Position numbers and translations under genes: made by a program
Shown: piece after piece, positions 24,643 to 27,037 of the stretch
How positions within the stretch are numbered: position 1 is the first letter of the stretch
Layout: every line of letters begins with the position of its first letter
Source: Alistipes sp.
GTDB lineage: Bacteria; Bacteroidota; Bacteroidia; Bacteroidales; Rikenellaceae
Assembly: GCA_019422485.1 (NCBI GenBank)
Contig: JAHZDG010000029.1
Coordinates: forward strand, 451 to 27,487
DNA length: 27,037 nt
Direction: 5' to 3'
The notes under the pieces: generated by a model
What the model was told of the DNA's origin: nothing
Databases searched by the model: none
The model's input: the letters and a program-made list of their open reading frames with translations, nothing else

Positions 24643-25980
24643 TTAGAATGCTTCGTTGATGCTGAACATAAAACCGCTTTGTCCTTTTTTCCCAAAGCCA
24701 TAGTCCAGACGCACGTTTACGCGTTTTTTGAACTCCCAACGATAACCGATCCCGTAGTTCGGCAAGGTTTGTGCCCAGTTGAATTTCTGGAAAGAGGGGA
24801 ATACGTTCCCGGCACCGACCCATACGGCAAGCCCGCTGCGGCCATAGACCTTTTGGCGCAATTCGAGCTGGGTTTCAATCAGGTTTTTATCGCGATAACG
24901 GCCTTCGTAATAACCTCTCATTCGTTTCGATCCGCCCATCAGGGCCAGCATGGTCCATGGGGTGTTGCTCGAGTGGAACATCCCGTGCAGGTCATACGCC
25001 AAAATAGCCCCTTTCCACAGACGTGTATAGACGTCGCCGGTGAACTCGGTTCGCGTGAAGTTGGATTTGTTACCCATGAACATGGGGAAGAAACGTTGGT
25101 CGAGTTTCAGGTAGACGCCTCGATGGGGGGAGGGGATGAAGTCTCGGGAGTCGTATTCCAAAAAGATACCGACTCCGGTATTGATCGTCATTTTGTCTTC
25201 CCCGTTCAGCAGGCTGATATCGGAGAATTTCACCCCTTCGACGTAGTTGAAGCTGGCATTCGTACCGACATAAAAGTTTTTGGCGATGCGATAGGAAAAG
25301 TCGACCTTGACTTGGTTCTGTAGTCGTTTATAAGTCCCTGCCTTACCGTAAGTGGCATTGTCATAGCCGATTCCCCAAAAAGCACTGGGAAATGAGAAAA
25401 AGTAGGTATTGAAATTTAACCGGTATTTGGCACTTTTGAACAAGGTGGTCCCGCTGATCCCTAACAAATAGAAACCGGTAGTGGTCACGTCACCGAACAG
25501 AGATACGGTGGAAGGCGGGATGCTCAAGTCGTTACGATCGACTCGGTAAAGCCCTGCCGCAACGATTCCTAACCCCAATTTGGTGGATGAAGAGTAGTGC
25601 GGTCCCCCGATGATGCTGAAGTCCAGTTTTTTGGTTTGCGTCTTGTCTTCGTTCGAGTCGGCGAAATAATTGTATATGCGACGCAAGAAACCCTTACGTT
25701 TTTTCAACGAATCTGCCGCGAGCGAATCCTGCAAGGAGGTCATTGCCAGCGTGTCACTTAACGTCGTATCGGGTTGTGCCCAAGTGTCTTCGATGAAAAA
25801 AGTCGTACGTTCCGAAGTGTCTGGCTGAGATTTTTTGTTTTTTTTACGATCCTTTCGAGATTTAGGTGCGGATTGGATCGTTTCTGTCTGTGTAGGATTG
25901 TTTTCCGTTACAGGTTGTGCGGGAGCGATTTCGATCAGACCGATTGTCGCGAACAGCAGCAGTAGCGGTTTTAATTTCAT
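24643..25980 (-). CDS. BamA/Omp85-family outer-membrane barrel protein without POTRA domains
   Basis: The 445-residue protein has a signal peptide (cleavage likely after APA, residue 21). A low-complexity, charged region (about 25-115; KSRKDRKKNKK and DTTLSDTLAMTSLQDSLAADSL) follows, then a beta-barrel to the C-terminal Phe (FMFSINEAF). Barrel segments such as LEYDSRDFIPSPHRGVYLKL and MGGSKRMRGYYEGRYRDKN carry the RGY/GRYRD signature of the bacterial surface antigen (Omp85) family. There is no room for the usual POTRA domains, so it is unlikely to be the essential BamA. Function is unknown. It lies 13 bases after the YtfJ-like gene and 42 before the eptA-like gene, indicating one envelope operon. 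Confidence 0.8.
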   Translation of the reverse strand: MKLKPLLLLFATIGLIEIAPAQPVTENNPTQTETIQSAPKSRKDRKKNKKSQPDTSERTTFFIEDTWAQPDTTLSDTLAMTSLQDSLAADSLKKRKGFLRRIYNYFADSNEDKTQTKKLDFSIIGGPHYSSSTKLGLGIVAAGLYRVDRNDLSIPPSTVSLFGDVTTTGFYLLGISGTTLFKSAKYRLNFNTYFFSFPSAFWGIGYDNATYGKAGTYKRLQNQVKVDFSYRIAKNFYVGTNASFNYVEGVKFSDISLLNGEDKMTINTGVGIFLEYDSRDFIPSPHRGVYLKLDQRFFPMFMGNKSNFTRTEFTGDVYTRLWKGAILAYDLHGMFHSSNTPWTMLALMGGSKRMRGYYEGRYRDKNLIETQLELRQKVYGRSGLAVWVGAGNVFPSFQKFNWAQTLPNYGIGYRWEFKKRVNVRLDYGFGKKGQSGFMFSINEAF

Positions 25981-25993
25981 GAGAAATAGTTAG

Positions 25994-26521
25994 TTACTTG
26001 TATTCGTCAATTACGCGATAGAACTCTTTGATTTGTTCCTGCGTCAATTCTCCTTTGGATAGGAACTTTATTTCCAGATCCTTGGTGACAAATATAAGTG
26101 TAAATTGGTTATTTACATCGCCTAAGTTCCATCCGTCTCTCAAAAGGTGATCCGGATCGGTGTAAATATCGGCCCCGGTTTGTTTGATTTTTTTCCGAAC
26201 CATGGCCCGAACAATGCTGTTCGGCAACATCGGAGCATCTTTCAGGTTGACGATTCCGAACGAATGGATCTTGTCGCTGAGAATATGGTTTTGTTCCAGA
26301 TGGTTCGTGAATTCCGTATTTTGATTGGCGTGATCGGGATCGACGTAGAAGATCAGCAAATGTTTTTTTCCTAATTGCGGGATGGGAATGGGATTGTCGG
26401 AAGCATCTCGAATGTTGACCGGTTTAACGGTAGGCGTGGATTTGGTTTGAGCTTGTCCGCTCAGGGGTGCGAGAACGAGAACCCCCCACGCAATCAGGCC
26501 GTATAGTAAAATCTTTTTCAT
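25994..26521 (-). CDS. YtfJ-like periplasmic thioredoxin-fold protein
   Basis: The 175-residue protein begins with a clear signal peptide (cleavage likely after GQA, about residue 24). The rest fits a thioredoxin-like fold: KKHLLIFYVDPDHANQNTEF, a middle VRAMVRKKIKQTGADIYTDPDHLLRDGWNL, then FTLIFVTKDLEIKFLSKGEL and a final helix. This order resembles the YtfJ family. No cysteine is present after the signal peptide, so it cannot act as a CxxC redox enzyme. Function is unknown; it heads a putative operon with the BamA-like and EptA-like genes, pointing to the envelope. The family call is moderate. Confidence 0.6.
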   Translation of the reverse strand: MKKILLYGLIAWGVLVLAPLSGQAQTKSTPTVKPVNIRDASDNPIPIPQLGKKHLLIFYVDPDHANQNTEFTNHLEQNHILSDKIHSFGIVNLKDAPMLPNSIVRAMVRKKIKQTGADIYTDPDHLLRDGWNLGDVNNQFTLIFVTKDLEIKFLSKGELTQEQIKEFYRVIDEYK

Positions 26522-26544
26522 ATACGAACTTTTTTAGGAGAGGG

Positions 26545-26576
26545 CTAAGGTACGATAGAATTTTAAGATAAGAAAA
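26545..26576 (-). promoter_or_regulatory. weak candidate promoter of the ytfJ-bamA-eptA-like operon
   Basis: On the minus strand TTTT (26576-26573), 20 bases, then TACCTTAG (26552-26545) matches the Bacteroidetes form with two mismatches. The leader would be short, about 15 bases. Confidence 0.35.
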
Positions 26577-26654
26577 CCTTCTCTTAAACATAATTTCACA
26601 GCATGCAGGCAGAAAAATGGTTTTATTTTTCTTTTTTAGCTAGTTAATTGATTG

Positions 26655-26690
26655 AAAAATAAAAGGTTCCGATGTTTAGTCGGAACCTTT
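26655..26690 (-). terminator. terminator of the sugar isomerase gene
   Basis: TCGGAACCTTT (26680-26690) and AAAGGTTCCGA (26662-26672) form an 11-bp perfect stem around a 7-base loop. Read on the minus strand it ends in TTTTATTTTTC. It lies about 34 bases past the isomerase stop. Confidence 0.9.
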
Positions 26691-26723
26691 GGGTGTATTG
26701 GATAAAAATGAAGAATCGGGCGA

Positions 26724-27037
26724 TCACGATATTTTTACCACCGGAATCGACAACAAAAAGGCTAACTTCTCGATTTTGTGGGCCAAATGGCCGGTTCCGA
26801 TGGCACAGTGATGGGCCGGACCGGCTTTGGACCAGGCATCCATGAAGGCGCGGGCTCCGATGGAGAAACGGTAACGGCTGTTGGTATTTCCGATCTGGAG
26901 CACTTTGCCCGGTACCGATTCACCTTCGGCTACCAGCACAAAGATCCCGTCGTGCCCTTCGACCACCGCGCGCAGGGCGACCGGGCCATATTGCGCCGGA
27001 CCCTGATTCCCCAGCCCCTCGCCCCCTTCGCCGTAGT
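26724..27037 (-). CDS. C-terminal end of a fucose/arabinose isomerase-type sugar isomerase (cut by window edge)
   Basis: The frame is open from the window edge to TGA at 26726-26724, giving about 103 C-terminal residues. Visible segments are YGEGGEGLGNQGPAQYGPV, VVEGHDGIFVLVAEGES, LQIGNTNSRYRF and AGPAHHCAIGTGHLAHKIEK. The last, with its paired His and GTGH, resembles the C-terminus of L-fucose isomerase-related and L-arabinose isomerase-fold enzymes, where it closes the active site. A GTG at 26966 is internal, because upstream codons continue the domain. Such an enzyme would feed a pentose or deoxyhexose into central metabolism, but the sugar cannot be named from this fragment. Confidence 0.55.
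   Translation of the reverse strand, partial: YGEGGEGLGNQGPAQYGPVALRAVVEGHDGIFVLVAEGESVPGKVLQIGNTNSRYRFSIGARAFMDAWSKAGPAHHCAIGTGHLAHKIEKLAFLLSIPVVKIS

Overview
The window looks like a chromosomal stretch of a gut-type Bacteroidetes (Bacteroidales; Bacteroides, Parabacteroides or Alistipes-like). Three things point there. Several intergenic regions carry the Bacteroidetes promoter form TTTG-N18-20-TAnnTTTG. The xylose operon is headed by a Nudix-type regulator, an arrangement known from Bacteroides. Starts generally lack Shine-Dalgarno sequences, and many products are lipoproteins or secreted polysaccharide enzymes. I see no tRNA, rRNA, CRISPR array, insertion sequence or phage gene.

Layout. 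1-555 (-): start of a PHP-domain protein cut by the window edge. 644-5913 (-): a 2-oxo acid dehydrogenase operon, transcribed E2 > E3 > E1, with E1 alpha and beta fused. 6205-10767 (+): a HutC-type GntR regulator, a subclass B1 metallo-beta-lactamase gene broken by an amber codon, arabinose-5-phosphate isomerase (LPS Kdo pathway), and a secreted heparinase II/III-type enzyme. 10843-12351 (-): a RACo-like ferredoxin/ASKHA corrinoid-activating protein. 12537-17512 (+): a large secreted GH106-like hydrolase, a beta-propeller lipoprotein of GH43-like appearance, and a YgjP-type metallopeptidase. 17596-22657 (-): a complete xylose operon xylR-xylB-xylA-xylE with a 23-bp palindrome upstream. 22888-26521 (-): a cell-envelope cluster of YtfJ-like protein, BamA-like barrel without POTRA domains, and an EptA-type phosphoethanolamine transferase gene broken by an ochre codon. 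26724-27037 (-): 3' end of a sugar isomerase.

The region combines central carbon metabolism (acyl-CoA formation, pentose entry) with extracellular glycan breakdown and envelope functions. The degradative genes at 8857-16805 have no SusC/SusD pair nearby, so they would depend on uptake systems elsewhere.

The most notable observations are two otherwise well-preserved genes, a lipoprotein B1 metallo-beta-lactamase and an EptA-like enzyme, that are each stopped by one in-frame nonsense codon. In the lactamase the stop lies exactly on a tandem duplication of GGGGTA. Losing one copy would restore a continuous, family-typical reading frame, so the inactivation could be reversible. No gene-less stretch exceeds 300 bases; the longest (5914-6204) is an AT-rich divergent promoter region.
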